64,000 nt of DNA from Pomphorhynchus laevis (Eukaryota; Acanthocephala; Palaeacanthocephala; Echinorhynchida; Pomphorhynchidae), in contig WNNJ02003240.1 in NCBI GenBank assembly GCA_012934845.2, forward strand, positions 62,001 to 126,000, given 5' to 3'. How positions within the stretch are numbered: the stretch's first letter is position 1; each line of letters opens with the position of its first letter. Below the pieces are notes generated by a model. That model was not told the origin of the DNA and did no database searches. It was given only the letters and a program-made list of their open reading frames with translations. The translations under genes were made by a program, and so were the position numbers. Shown one piece after another: positions 1-11,532 of the stretch.

Positions 1-1155
1 GTTTGCGGCCGTAGATATTAGACTATTACAGTGATTGTCTAAGCTATCATTGTCAACTTCTGTATCTTCAGCATTATTGAGAAAGTCGATAACTGTTCTT
101 GAATACAAACACGAGCTTGGTAAATCATTGTGACGACCTTCAGGAAATTCACGAATACCTTTTCTACAGGAATTGTTGGTCTGGCTGTACAGTACCTGAG
201 ACATCCAGGATGGCACAACTGGGTCGCGAAGTCCTACCAGATACAGAACTGAACATCGTATTCTTGATGCTTTGCTTAGACAGTCAAACATTGGACAAAC
301 AAGTGTTGATTTAACAAGATCAAGGAGCGGTCTTACCCAATTAGGAACATAGTATCTGCTGATTTCACATATACTAGTAAAGCAGTTTTCAACAATCACA
401 GCATGCAGATGACGAGCGTTGTCTTCTTGTGATGCTAAATGCATTGCGATTGCCGCTCCTAAACTAGTCCCGAATACTACAATTTTGCTATTTTTTGTAA
501 ATTGAAACTCGTTCTGCGTATCGTCTTTTTCATTACAGCTGTGGCGAGCGAGAATCCAATCAAGACCAGCTTGAGCATCTAAATATGTACCAAGTTCACT
601 CGGCTGTCCGGTAGACCTTCCAAAACCGCGATAATCAAGCAACAAAACATCAGCGGAAAGACCTTTCTGTATAATTTTTGCAACTTCTAGCCGATGCCCA
701 ATGTTACCGGAAGCTCCATGCAAATATAGTACGCTGTACTGAGCAGACAGTGAACCATTGCACGGATCGTTCACTGGCAACCAGTAACAATGACATAACT
801 CATTGTCAGATGTTTTAAGCATGAATTCGCTACTGTACGATAAATATACATCCTCGGGCTTAGTGACGAATGTGTGCGTACCATTGGGAAGGTCATTTGC
901 GAAAACGAATTTCGCTAAGGCGGACTGTGTTACATGTGATAAAATACTACGATTAGAATTGACACATAATCGATGATACTCGAGATCGCGATCGGACGAG
1001 TCCTGTGGACATGCTCGGCGGCGTTGCTCTCGAGCATTCATAACAGGTAATGTGGCATTGTTAACAGGACTCGGTTTACGTCGACGTCCAGATAAACAAA
1101 ATCGAAAGGCAGATGATGACGCCAGAGATGGTCCTTCAAAACAATTTAACAACAT
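1..1155 (-). CDS. ABHD13: ABHD13/BEM46-like alpha/beta hydrolase, 3' end beyond the window
   Basis: The minus strand is open for 385 codons from the ATG at 1155 to the window edge with no stop. The serine hydrolase fold is clear: a YLHGASGNIGHR oxyanion segment (residues 144-155), LDYRGFGRSTG (173-183), the nucleophile elbow GTSLGA with Ser231, an acid in GLRDP (Asp311) and a histidine in GRHND (His342). The order and wording match the ABHD13/BEM46 family, which are usually membrane-anchored serine hydrolases with poorly known substrates. The first ~95 residues do not look like the hydrophobic anchor of vertebrate ABHD13. They are basic and Ser-rich (RRRKPSP, REQRRR), so an upstream exon may be missing or the enzyme may be anchored differently. 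A stop (TAG) lies eight codons upstream of the ATG in frame, but it could also serve as a splice acceptor. The triad is complete, so the gene looks functional. Family call firm; exact orthology less so. Confidence 0.9.
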   Translation of the reverse strand, partial: MLLNCFEGPSLASSSAFRFCLSGRRRKPSPVNNATLPVMNAREQRRRACPQDSSDRDLEYHRLCVNSNRSILSHVTQSALAKFVFANDLPNGTHTFVTKPEDVYLSYSSEFMLKTSDNELCHCYWLPVNDPCNGSLSAQYSVLYLHGASGNIGHRLEVAKIIQKGLSADVLLLDYRGFGRSTGQPSELGTYLDAQAGLDWILARHSCNEKDDTQNEFQFTKNSKIVVFGTSLGAAIAMHLASQEDNARHLHAVIVENCFTSICEISRYYVPNWVRPLLDLVKSTLVCPMFDCLSKASRIRCSVLYLVGLRDPVVPSWMSQVLYSQTNNSCRKGIREFPEGRHNDLPSSCLYSRTVIDFLNNAEDTEVDNDSLDNHCNSLISTAAN

Positions 1156-1310
1156 AAGGAAATATTGTATGACCCACTACATAATATATACTTATATAAG
1201 ACAGTTATTTTACCGAAAACTCAAACATTAAATATAATCTATAAGATTTTCTTTTTGGTCAGTAAAATATATACATTAATGTCAAAATTAAAGAATACAG
1301 AATTAATGGA
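1156..1310. other. upstream region of the hydrolase gene
   Basis: AT-rich sequence preceding the hydrolase ATG. It should hold the 5' UTR and promoter, or an intron end, but no motif can be assigned with confidence. Confidence 0.3.
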
Positions 1311-1566
1311 GCTGGATCAAAAAAGGGGAAATGTTATTTGATATTTTGCTAGCATTTTCAGAAAATAACTTATTTACTTATTAAATTTAATAACTTATTA
1401 TTAATAACTTATTAAATTTGTATTAGTAGCATAGCCTTACGTTGGTATTTAAGATAAACATTATTAATGCAAAATTAAAATTATTAAGAATTATTAAAGC
1501 TGGATCAAAAAGGGGAAATGTTATTTGATATTTTGCTAGCATTTTCAGAAAATAACTTATTTACTG
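1311..1566. repeat. direct duplication, about 68 bp, spaced 188 bp
   Basis: A segment starting GCTGGATCAAAAA and ending AACTTATTTACT occurs at about 1311-1378 and again at about 1498-1566, nearly identical. The intervening bases are AT-rich. It looks like a recent local tandem duplication. No coding potential is seen. Confidence 0.8.
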
Positions 1567-2487
1567 ATTAAGAAAATAACTAATTAATTAATAATTAAGA
1601 AAATTACTAATCTTCAAAAAATTAGTCAATTTTCTGAAGATGTCAACAGAGGTTAGCGAAATATCAAATAAAATATTTATATTACATATACAATATATTA
1701 TATTTTATATATTGTCATATATTATATATGTTATATATAATGCATATATATTTAAGCACTTTGATATATACATATCTTAACATATATTGAATCGAGAATT
1801 GTTTAAAACTCTCGATTCGATGTATTTTAAAAGTACATTCAATTTATCGCTTTTAATGATATGCAAAACAAGATTGGCTTTCTAAATTTGAATAAAAAGT
1901 GTTATAGTTTCACTAAATATACGTAAATCGTAAATTACTAGTCATGTATAAGAGAGCTTTAAATCAAACTGTACAAATGTTAAAGTTTAATATAAAATAT
2001 GAAATATAATTATATTATATTAATTATTGTATATTTCATATACAAAAAATATGTAAAATTAATTAATAAAAATTAATTAATTTTAGATTAATTAAAATTA
2101 ATCTAAAATTAATAATTAGTATTATTAATAAATAATAATATACTAAATATATTCAAAATCTGTTTATTTAGAAATTAATTGTAGTAATGTATGCGAAAAA
2201 GCAGTATTAAACAAAACAATTTTATAAATCAAAATAAAAAAATTTGTTTGAATTATAATATTATCTCCGTTATCATTTAATGATATTGGTGTTCAATATC
2301 TTTATTTATGTAAAACGTAAAGAATAAATTATTATATAAATAAATTATAAATAATTATAATAAATTAGATTATTGAATCAAGCAATCCAAGATGATGGCA
2401 TCTATTTTGCAGATTGCGTCTGCAATTTGAAAAGTCGGTTTGCACTATGCAGGACTGCTTTTTTAGTGCATGACAGTTGATAGATAA
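1567..2487. other. AT-rich intergenic sequence
   Basis: Contains runs of TA/AT dinucleotides (about 1680-1760) and AATTAATT-rich stretches (about 2050-2120). No open frame of note, RNA gene or recognisable repeat family was seen. Confidence 0.5.
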
Positions 2488-4662
2488 GCGCACAATCACC
2501 TTGAGGCTTGAGAAGGAAGTGAACATCATTATTTAAAAAATTCACAAATTATGAACAATATAATTACCTTACAAAAATACATTCCAAAGGCGAGGGCGTT
2601 GCCAGAAGGCAACATTTGCTTGAACGCTTGATGTAAGAAGGCCACAAATCTACGTAAGGTTTATTTGCAAAAACGTCAAAAATTGTAACATTGCCGTGAA
2701 CTCAAAAATTGGTTATTTTAAAATTTCAAAATGAACCAATTAATTTTATTAATGATTATAATTAATTTACTAGTTAATAACAATTAAATAATTTATAATT
2801 AACTAAATAATAGACTCATTATCAACTTTTTAAAATTAAAATTGCAAAACAACATTTTGTATACAACATGGGAACGCGATGGAAAACCCGTTTTAACAAA
2901 AAATACGAAATTTTCAATTTATGCTATTAATGTTATATTTATCATTCCTATTATTTGATTGCTAAAATTAAAAATCAGGGTGTATCATTTACTTATTCAA
3001 AAATAATTAAATTTTGCACTGGGATATAAAAGTTAATGCAATCGTTGCCTGCGATTTGAGGCAACAATTATAAAATCGTTGCCTCAAAGATGTAAAATTA
3101 CGTTACCTTCGTAATTTACCTTCGTATAACAATTAAATAATTTATAATTAACTAAATAATAGAATAATTATTAGTTAATATTAGTTCTAATAGCTACAAA
3201 ATTACTAATAAATTACGAATTAAACAATCTTAAATTCTTAAAATAAATAAATTAAAATAATTTTAATTAATTTGATTAATTTGAATTAAATAATTCAAAT
3301 TAATTAAAAATAAATTTATACTTTTTGTTATGATGACCAAATATTATCAAAACAATGAATAAAGGTAAAATTTTGTTTTGTAGGATTATATATACAATAA
3401 ATTTGTATATCGACATCTGCAAAAATTTTGACGATATTTTATTTTTCTTATACATCGTCATTTAGCTTTAAATAATTTAATATGTTTGTTTAAATAACAA
3501 TCTGGGTTATTTTTATGGTTCGATCTAGGTTTTATATAATGTCAGTTACAGTCTGGTTTATAATAACAATCTCATGCTACAAAAATTGATTACGTCTTGA
3601 ATAAATTTTGACCGATGGAAACATATTTTTATCGAGCATTCGCATTAATCTATATAATATAAACACGTTAGGTACCAGCATATCATGAGTTTTATGGTTA
3701 TAACAGCTATTTATAGTTGAAAATCGTTAAAGACAGATATTGTAGCTCTTTTCAGCTAGGAAATCATCTTATTTAATCAATCATAGATGCTTAGATACGA
3801 CAAGGATTCTATTGATGAATTACCAACGCCGATGTTTTAATCTCTTGAGATTATATTTAATCTCCTGGTTTTATATTATAAAACCAACGCATATAATTCA
3901 GCTATTATAACGAAAATTATAATTAATTTATTATTTATAAATAAATGTTCGTCAAATTATTCTTTATAAATTCAGCAATTATAAAAATGTCTGGATAATA
4001 TGTTATTATTTTAATAATAATTTTAATTGTAATTTTAATTGTTACAGTATGCAATAAAGTCCATGTTACTGTGGCAATTTTGATTATTTCTAAGATTTTG
4101 ATACTATAATTTCGAACGACGTTAAAACATTTGTTCATTTGACATACCCACTCTTTACCTTACAGGTGAAAGATATCTAATGTTTGCAATGCAAGAATCA
4201 GTAAGGCAATTCCGTAATTGCACGGTTGTTTGGAAAAACATGGGCTGATACAAATCTCGATCTATTCAGATATTTTTAACGCTCTCAATTTATTAAGTAC
4301 GCGAAAAGTTCTGAACCAAAGCTAATTAAATCAATTTCACGGTAGCTTACACATGTTCTGTATTCAGTTCGATTACCTGTATTTAACATTTGTATCACTA
4401 TTTCTACAATAAAACAATTACACGGTAATAAGTAATTTCATGCATTTGAATTTAAATATTAGTGATGCTTTAAAATGCAGTTCGCTTGATTGAAATAAAA
4501 TGCAGTTTGCTTGACAAGCGAACGTTGCCCAAACAAATGTTGCCTTTTGGCAACGCCCTCGCTTTTGGAATGTATTTGTAAGGTAATTCTATTGTTCATA
4601 ATTTGTGAATTCTTTAAAAAATGATGTTCGCTTCCTTCTTAAGCCTTAAGGTGATTGTGCGC
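2488..4662. mobile_element. 2.2-kb unit bounded by 134-bp inverted repeats
   Basis: The left arm (2488-2621, starting GCGCACAATCACC) is matched in reverse complement by the right arm (4531-4662, ending GGTGATTGTGCGC) at roughly 90% identity. Both arms hold a small inner hairpin, GTTGCC...GGCAAC. A related GTTGCC/GGCAAC stretch lies at about 3043-3093. The interior is AT-rich, with only a weak 67-codon open frame, so a transposase is not evident. It may be a non-autonomous DNA transposon with long terminal inverted repeats, or two oppositely oriented copies of a ~134-bp repeat. No target-site duplication was recognised. Confidence 0.6.
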
Positions 4663-5579
4663 GTATTTAGTTTTTAGGAATTCCTAATAATCGTCGAGCA
4701 AGTAAAACTTCAATACATATAATAACATATTTCTCTGTATTTATTGTATGCCTGAACATAAAAACATCATCACACGATAAAAGTACCCTATCATAAGAGT
4801 GCAATTTCCTGTGCTTGCTGTTTTTCTATAAGGAGGAAAGAAAAGTATTCAACACTAAAGATTTAGAAATATATGACAATGTAAAAGCAGGCAAACTCTT
4901 CCAATATACACGATATTTCATTGAACAACAAATTATAATATTATAAATTATAAAATTTCATATTATAACAACAAATATTTTGTTATTTTAAGTGAGTGAA
5001 TTTCCTACCGCTTTTTAACAGTAAAACGCGACGAATCTGGGATTTTGTTTCATCGAATATAAAATTAATTTAAGAAGATGCACTTTTTACTGTTTTCTCA
5101 AGTTGATAAAATATCTTACACACACTGAATGTAAAGCGAACTATATGTTCGTTTTTATTTTCTAGCGTTTTTGCGTCCTGAAAACAGTCGATAAGTGATG
5201 CGAAAGGAATAATATTTCTGCTACACTTTAAATAACGTCAGTTACCATCAGCGAGATCACACGAATATATCAAAGGCCATCAGTTTTATAATCTAACTAT
5301 AATAACATTATAATCTGAATTAATTGTTGTTTACTTTTCTAGAAATCTAATGTCATTAAATTTTGATTAAGAAAAACATCCCACTCACAGTTTTGCTATA
5401 ATAGAAAACATTGAAATGTTCATATGATGCGCTTCAAATTTTAAAACAAATTCAAATCCGATACATTTTTGATATAATGCAAGAAATTTGTGTCGTTTAT
5501 ATATTATATAATTATATAATTATATAATAATTATTATTATAATTTATATATTATATATAAATATATATAATTTGTATAT
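4663..5579. other. AT-rich intergenic sequence with TA-rich microsatellite
   Basis: No gene or recognised repeat family. An imperfect TA/TATAAT-rich microsatellite lies at about 5495-5580, directly before the Penelope-like element. Confidence 0.5.
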
Positions 5580-5749
5580 ACCAGATCGAATTGCTGTGCA
5601 GACCATCCTTAAACACTAGGCAGAGGTTGTTGCTGAATTGTCGCTGCACTCGTTGGATCCTTATTATGTACGGCATATCCTTAATGGATACATTGGATCC
5701 TTAATGATACAACAAGTGCAGCGACAATTCAGCAACAACCTCTGACTTC

Positions 5750-6510
5750 ATTCTACTGATGAGTTTTGCCGGGTACTCATTGGTCGTCTAGAAGTGACAT
5801 GGTGACTGAAAGTCGTGAATCGAAGTCCAGTCTATCAAGCAACACCATTTAGTATAAATGCCGTATTTCGTAAGAAATCCTGGACCGTTGTATACTCAGC
5901 ACATCAGTGCAATACTATTATACATGCCGTATCCATTAAGGATCCAACGAGTGCAGCGACAATTCAGCAACAACTTCTGTCTAGTGTTTAAGGATGGTCT
6001 GCACAGCAATTCGATCTGGTCAAGAGCGTAAGCCTCAGACAATTAAGCAAAGTGTCGGAAACGCGTTTATTCACAATGTCCCACAGGCAACCGAAACGAC
6101 CAGTGTGTACCTCATTCTACTGATAAGTGTTGCCGGGTACTCACAATTTCGATGCTAAAGTGGTCGTCTAGAAGTGACATGGTGACTGAAAGTCGTGAAT
6201 CGAAGTCCAGTCTATCAAGCAACACCATTTAGTATAAATGCCGTATTTCGTAAGAAATCCTGGACCGTTGTATACTCAGCACATCAGTGCAATACTATTA
6301 TACATGCCGTATCCATTAAGGATCCAACGAGTGCAGCGACAATTCAGCAACAACTTCTGTCTAGTGTTTAAGGATGGTCTGCACAGCAATTCGATCTGGT
6401 CAAGAGCGTAAGCCTCAGACAATTAAGCAAAGTGTCGGAAACGCGTTTATTCACAATGTCCCACAGGCAACCGAAACGGGCAGTGAGTACTTCATTCTAC
6501 TGATGAGTGT
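5750..6510 (+). repeat. 380-bp direct tandem repeat (pseudo-LTR of the PLE)
   Basis: The landmark TGGTCGTCTAGAAGTGACAT occurs at 5781 and again at 6161, giving a 380-bp period. The block from there to the GGATCCAACGAGTGCAGC region is almost identical in both copies. The second unit carries an extra ~19 bp before the landmark. A third unit starts near 6481 and is cut where the reverse transcriptase begins. Parts of the unit also recur inverted at 5580-5665 and 7790-7895. Confidence 0.9.
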
Positions 6511-6590
6511 TGCCGAATACTCATTAGTGGCTTTCTCAATCAGAAGTACATCCTGTATTTTATTGTCGATATATTGATGATATATTCATC

Positions 6591-7430
6591 GTGTGGCCTG
6601 GATCAACAGAATCGTGGCTTCATTTAAAAAATTGTGCTAACGTCATGGATGGTATCCGTCTAAGCTTTACGGAAGACGATAAAAGCGTTAATTTTATTGA
6701 CGTCACAGTTTTTCGAACAAATGGAAAATATGAAACAAGAGCATATCGTAAGCCAGAAACTCCATTGCTGCACATTCATGCTAATAGCTGCCACCCTCGG
6801 TCAGTAAAACGTAATATAATTTTCAACGAGACGATGAGATTACGAAGTATTTGTTCAAAACAAGAGAATTTCGAGGAGCATCTGACAGAATTACAATCAC
6901 ATTTGTTGCAGAGAGGCTATAGTAAGTCGACGATAGTCACACAATTTAATAGTGTACGCAGGTATAAACGAAACGACTTACTTATAGGCGGCAAAATAAA
7001 ATCAACAAATGATGTGATCACAGCAGTAATGCCACATCATCCGATAATTGACAATGCTCAACGCGATGTCGTTAAAGCAGCACGTTCGATATGCTCAACT
7101 AATCAACCGCCAAAACTAAGAGTGTGGTATTCACTAGGAAAGAATATCAGTGACATTTTAAAAAATTCACGCAAACAATATAACGTTGGCTGTAAACCTT
7201 GTGGTGACAAACGATGCAAAACTTGCCAGGTTTTAGAAGAAGCGCGGACGATTACAAGCAGCGTAACTAGTGGCTACATAAATTTACAACCTGATGCTAA
7301 TTGTAAGACCCCAAACATAACGTATGTCGGCACATGCCAAATATGCAAGAAACAATATGTGGGGCAAAGTAGTATGGGTATAGCGCGGAGACTTAACTTA
7401 CGACGGTCACAGAACAGGCAATCCAGCTGA
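6591..7430 (+). pseudogene. PLE reverse transcriptase thumb and GIY-YIG endonuclease fragment
   Basis: The open frame begins just after the YIDD-bearing palm segment, continues through the Penelope-type thumb (SCHPRSVKRNIIFNETMRLR, then an ICSKQENFEEHL stretch), a Cys-rich linker (CKPCGDKRCKTC) and the start of a GIY-YIG nuclease (TYVGTCQICKKQYVGQSS). The remaining nuclease segment follows to about 7618. In the family this enzyme reverse transcribes element RNA and the GIY-YIG domain nicks target DNA. The copy is broken and only the C-terminal part is present. Confidence 0.85.
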
Positions 7431-7900
7431 TGGTGCTTTACGTCATGCAATAGAACACGTTGTGGGCGAATGTTTCCGTTATTGTATCGTACACGCCAAC
7501 GTAATTGATAAAAACGTTCGATTTCGTCTAGAGAATGAGTTAATCGGTAGATTACATACGGAGACGCACGATGGATGCAACCCTGAGCATCCGTTTGTCG
7601 AACCAGGAGTTACGTGATGATTATTTTAGATTTTGTTCGACGCATTGTTCTAATTGTTGTGTGTTTTTTGTTTTAGATTGATAAAGGCCGCTTGGCCGAA
7701 ACGTCTTGAATCTCATTTTGTGCAATTTTCCTGTTTTTATTATTTCTGAAGAATATATATGTATTCTCCATTTAGTATATATATATACTAAATGGCGTTG
7801 CTTGATAGACTGAACTTCGATTCACGACTTTCAGTCACCATGTCACTTCTAGACGACCAATGAGTACCCGGCAACACTCAGTCACGTATATATATTAGTA

Positions 7901-8066
7901 TATACTAATATATTAGTCGGTAATACTAATATATTAGTCTTCATAAACAGCCTCCGGAGGTCTATTTCAAGACGCTATTAATGCGTCTTGAAATAGAAGA
8001 AGACATTTTTCGAAACGTGTTGTTTCAATAAATTGGAAGTTTTTGCTTTTTGGATTAATTTAATAA
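7901..8066 (+). repeat. TA-rich spacer, 15-bp perfect hairpin and PLE-end signature
   Basis: A perfect hairpin lies at 7961-7975 / 7983-7997 (TCTATTTCAAGACGC, 7-nt loop). It is followed at once by AGAAGACATTTTTCGAAACG, which resembles the GAAACG ends of the PLEs elsewhere in this window. Probably the terminal remnant of another PLE copy. Confidence 0.5.
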
Positions 8067-8150
8067 TACTTTTCGAACCTACCTTGGTACTTTTCGAACC
8101 TACCTTGGTACTTTTCGAACCTACCTTGGTACTTCGAACTTTTCGATCCT
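8067..8150. repeat. 21-bp minisatellite, about 3.5 units
   Basis: The unit CTTTTCGAACCTACCTTGGTA is repeated at least three times in tandem with almost no variation, then decays. Confidence 0.85.
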
Positions 8151-8676
8151 ATCTTATTTAGTTGTACCATTACTTGGAGATACGTATAGCGACGAATCAA
8201 ACTTCCAAATCAGAAGAACGGTTTCCTATTTTCCTAAGTCGTAGGAATTCATCATCCCGACGATGTTTGTAATGTGTACTATTCAATTGCTATCCTTAAA
8301 TATCGCGACAAGGTCTTTCTTGTCCTAATATGAAACAAAATGGTTCATGCTTCGTTGCTATACGTAGCGACAAGTAATGATACAACTAAATATGACATGT
8401 TCGGAAAGTAGGAATTTGTTATCATTTCCGGTATCAAAAGATCACAATAAAGATAAGAATTATGTAAAGTTAGCGGTCTTAGTATAAAAATATTTTAAAA
8501 TGAATGGAGTTGAATAAGGTTGCAAATAACGTTGGGCTGGCATTTACCAATATAGAGAATAGTAAAGCAATGCTAATATCGAGTAAGACTAGGATAGAGC
8601 AAGTTATAAATATGTACAATACGAACTTTTTATGTTACAAATCAAGATGTAATTTTTAAATCAAATAATTTTATAG
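8151..8676. other. unassigned sequence before a PLE fragment
   Basis: Somewhat less AT-rich than its surroundings, with short internal echoes of TATACGTAGCGACGAATC-like text. It may be the upstream part of the same PLE fragment, but no protein similarity is visible. Confidence 0.3.
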
Positions 8677-8829
8677 CACAATGATGGCGTGCAATGCAAC
8701 ATCCGCGGGCAAAATAATCGTGGTACTGGAGATTGCATGTATTTAGCGACGTGCAAAACAGATGGTAAACAATATATAGGAGAAACTGGGCTTCCGTTTA
8801 GATTTAGATCGAACAATCGAAGAAAATAA
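8677..8829 (+). pseudogene. Penelope-like GIY-YIG endonuclease fragment
   Basis: About 50 codons read CNIRGQNN-RGTGDCMYLATC, then KTDGKQYIGETGLPFRFR. This is the cysteine linker and the first two strands of a GIY-YIG nuclease of Penelope type. It is a different, shorter copy from the one ending at 7618. The downstream stretch to about 8960 may hold more of the nuclease but is decayed. Confidence 0.7.
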
Positions 8830-9404
8830 ATCAATAGTGCAGTCTGCGGACGGTGTGGTTGCACATGCCCTTTAAAATCCTTCCCATATAGATGATTTTG
8901 CATACAACATTATAGAACAGTTTTCATTCGGTGCAACATTGAAAGGATAGAGAAGATAGTATTGGACTGATCAACTAATGACTGACAGTTTAATAATAGA
9001 CATTTATAATATGCCTTAGTATAAAAAAATAATAGCACTCTGATATGATTGACCAATGCCTTTTCAATAAACTTTATTAATAGATTGTTACATTATAATT
9101 ACATTATCATACCCTGATAAAATGTTCAGTTACAAATAGTAAAGGATTAGCCGTATTTTCAACAAATTTATACATAGCATTGCATGATCACAACGAAACA
9201 CAAAATATTACAACAAAATAGCGGTTAAATGAAAAGGTAAGTGCTCATGTAATCAAAATCGACTAAATAATATACATATCTAATTTCAATGGCAATATAA
9301 GTAATATTTGTTCTCTCATTTTTCTTTTTAGCCTACAGGTATCTTAGTGTTTTAAATGAAATGTAACTTAATACTTAATTTGTGTGCAACTTTGGACTGA
9401 ACTA
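8830..9404. other. decayed PLE tail and AT-rich sequence
   Basis: No open frame or RNA gene recognised. It lies between the nuclease fragment and a PLE-end-like signature at about 9400-9424, so it may be the untranslated tail of that copy. Confidence 0.35.
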
Positions 9405-9440
9405 GGCCATGTGACGAAACGTTTTATAATAAAACTGATT
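9405..9440 (+). repeat. PLE-end-like signature
   Basis: Reads CTGAACTAGGCC, then GACGAAACGTTTTATAATAA. The CTGA...GGCC...GAAACG order matches the termini of other PLE copies here, though the hairpin is imperfect. Confidence 0.45.
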
Positions 9441-9545
9441 TTGAGCGCTTGCGTGAACTACAATCACCAACACATAAATCATTGGAATTGGACAGCGTGA
9501 TCGCTCACATAATTGAAGGAAATATCATAAGCATACCATATATAG

Positions 9546-11525
9546 TTTTTGCACACAGTCGACTTGATTCGTTAGCGGATATAAGAGGATACGCTGCTTA
9601 GTAGGAGATTCCACTTTGACCGATCAGAGTAGCTTTCCTTCGAGGAAGCTATCCAACGCTTCCCCCGAATTGGTAATGATAATCTAACCGAATTTAATTC
9701 TTACCTCTGTTCGCAAGCTATCGCGATACTTTCGACTACCTACAAAGGACGTATTTACAGTCCCACTCCAACAAAACTCAAAACCTTAGCATACATGTTC
9801 CGTCTTCCTAACCTCCCTGCTTCTGCCAGATAGGTTTTCTCGAAAGAATATTGGAGCACTAGATATAGGTTCCAACTGGGTAAGGACAGGGCAAGCAAGG
9901 CTTCCCTTAATCCAGCCCAGTTTTCCTCCTGGAAGATATTCAAGAAGAAGTTTGTCTGTTAGAAGGATAGAGCATCCGGCTGGATTGAAAAAATAGGTCT
10001 TGACAAAGTTTTGGAGGAGTCACTATCCTTATATAATTATGGAGCCACTCAATCAACTCAACCAATCCCGCATTGGGGAGACTTTAGGAGTATATATCTA
10101 TCTGTCACAGATATTCTTAACTCCTGGAGGCCTCTTCCGGGCACCTCCAAATCCGTCACTCCACTCTCTTCTCGCGTCTGTCAGCTTTTGACAGCCGAAC
10201 AAAGAAGAGGAGTGGCCGTCACTATGCTATAAGCCACCCCATCTGATGTGGCCGGCATCAACATCAGTAGACGTGTTTTTATTCCAAATAAAAATCCGGT
10301 CTCTTGTCCTAAAGACCTGCGGTCCATTTCGATTCAAAATTCCCTCGTGTCGATTTACGAGAAAGCGCTTGCCCGAAAAATCCGCGATCATTTCAGTAGG
10401 CGAAATTTAATCCCACCAGGTTTCCATGGGTTCGTCAAAGGTCGCTGGTTCCTTTCAGCTATAGGTGAAGTGCATCAGTTCTGTCAGGAGAATAGCCATC
10501 AACTTGATGTGGCTGTTTTCTTTGACTTTGCTGAATTTGACCGCATCTTCATTCCCTTTGTTACTATTCTCTCAGGTCCCTTGGGTTGCCTGCGAGAATT
10601 GTTAACAGGGTGAAGATACTGCTGTACACCAAGCGATTTTTTTATGAAGACGATCCTGATGCGTGTAGGTTCTCCCCTATTACAGGTGTGTTCCAAGGAC
10701 ACCACCTCTTTCTCCTATCTTGTTTCTTGTTGTTTCCATTAAACTTTTTTAAATATTTAAACGCGAACAACGTCTAGTGGTATACGCTGATGATACCACA
10801 GCCCTGTTCTCTGGACGCAAGTGCAAATACGTAGTCTCGGACATCAGCCGATTCTTTTTAAGATTAAAAGACCAGTTCAGTTAACCTGGTCCAATCTTAT
10901 TTTAAACTCCGCAAATCGCAGGTGGTGGTCTTCATGGCGCCCCTGCAACAAAGCAAAAACTTAAGAGATTAGCACTTTCTGCCCTCTCCTCTATTTTGAC
11001 TAATCAACCTCTCCCTACATTCACGAGTCGGGTAAAAAAACCGTTGTTCACCGTTACGGTGAACTGGTCAGCGAAAGTTGACCTGGATAGACTTAAACGT
11101 ATCCTGAAGAGAGCTAGGTGGGCCCTGAAACGGGCCCAGCATTTGCCATTGAAAGGGAAAACCCAGGTGCGCCTCTGGGGCACTTGGGCTATGTCTGGAT
11201 TAGTCTTCTTTTCTAGAGGACGTCACCCATAGCAAAAGCTAATGTTTCTCAACCGCTTCTCCTCTCGATTACCCAGCATAGTCTGCGTCGATTGGACTCT
11301 TCGGGGTGAAAGACTCTGGGTGGTTTAGTCGAAAGGCGGCGTGTTGGATTGTTTACAGGGCTCGTATCCCACTGGACCTGATGCCATAAAGATTGAGGAC
11401 TTAAAAACAGAAGGATGAAAGAAGATTTCTGTCATATTTTGATTTTATTTTTCTTTAACTTAGAACTTATTATCCCATGTATTATTGTTTTTAAGAAAAT
11501 CTTTATTTTAATAAAGATTAAAAAT
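9546..11525 (+). mobile_element. LINE-A copy 1, 5'-truncated
   Basis: Homology with copy 2 starts at about 9550 (equivalent to about 13340 in copy 2), so the endonuclease is absent. The reverse transcriptase is visible in pieces: a fingers segment with INISRRVFIPNK and the LRSISIQNSL motif near 10250-10350, a VFFDF catalytic A box near 10515, and VYADDT (YADD at 10783-10794) in another frame. The C-terminal thumb (VTVNWSAKVDLDRLKRILKR) lies at 10996-11232. Several frameshifts and stops separate these blocks. The tail ends in a short AATAAAGATTAAAAATAAA stretch. Confidence 0.85.
10248..10613 (+). pseudogene. LINE-A copy 1 reverse transcriptase fragment (fingers/palm)
   Basis: 121 codons covering reverse transcriptase motifs 1 to A: RRVFIPNK, the LRSISIQNSL strand, IPPGFHGFVKGR (the GF-KGR segment) and FFDFAEFDRIF with the first catalytic aspartate in AEFDR. 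The frame ends after this, and YADD lies about 170 bp downstream in a different frame. The matching region in copy 2 is 13940-14330. Confidence 0.8.
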
Positions 11526-11532
11526 AAATTTT

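Larger units (their letters stand above)
5580..7900 (+). mobile_element. Penelope-like element (GIY-YIG class), broken
   Basis: Structure from left to right: an inverted terminal piece (5580-5665), a 380-bp direct tandem repeat (about 5750-6510), a reverse transcriptase C-terminal half with a YIDD catalytic motif near 6570, a long thumb region, a cysteine-rich linker, a GIY-YIG endonuclease and a stop near 7618. These are followed by a short hairpin plus GAAACG signature (7677-7712) and an inverted copy of the 5' repeat (about 7762-7895), which begins in a perfect 28-bp palindrome. Tandem and inverted pseudo-LTR arrangements of this kind are known for Penelope-like elements. The copy is 5'-truncated in its coding part and carries at least one further break, so it is inactive. 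The repeats remain very similar to one another, suggesting a moderately young insertion. Confidence 0.85.

Noticed and set aside
3935-4138. 67-codon minus-strand frame inside the inverted-repeat unit
   Set aside because: Ile/Thr/Lys-rich, low complexity, no domain. Not enough to call a transposase.
6478-6530. Permuted hammerhead in the 380-bp PLE repeat (GGCAACCGAAAC with CTGATGAGTGTTGCC)
   Set aside because: A stem II can be drawn with one bulge, but stems I and III do not form. Only the general PLE tendency to carry hammerheads supports it.
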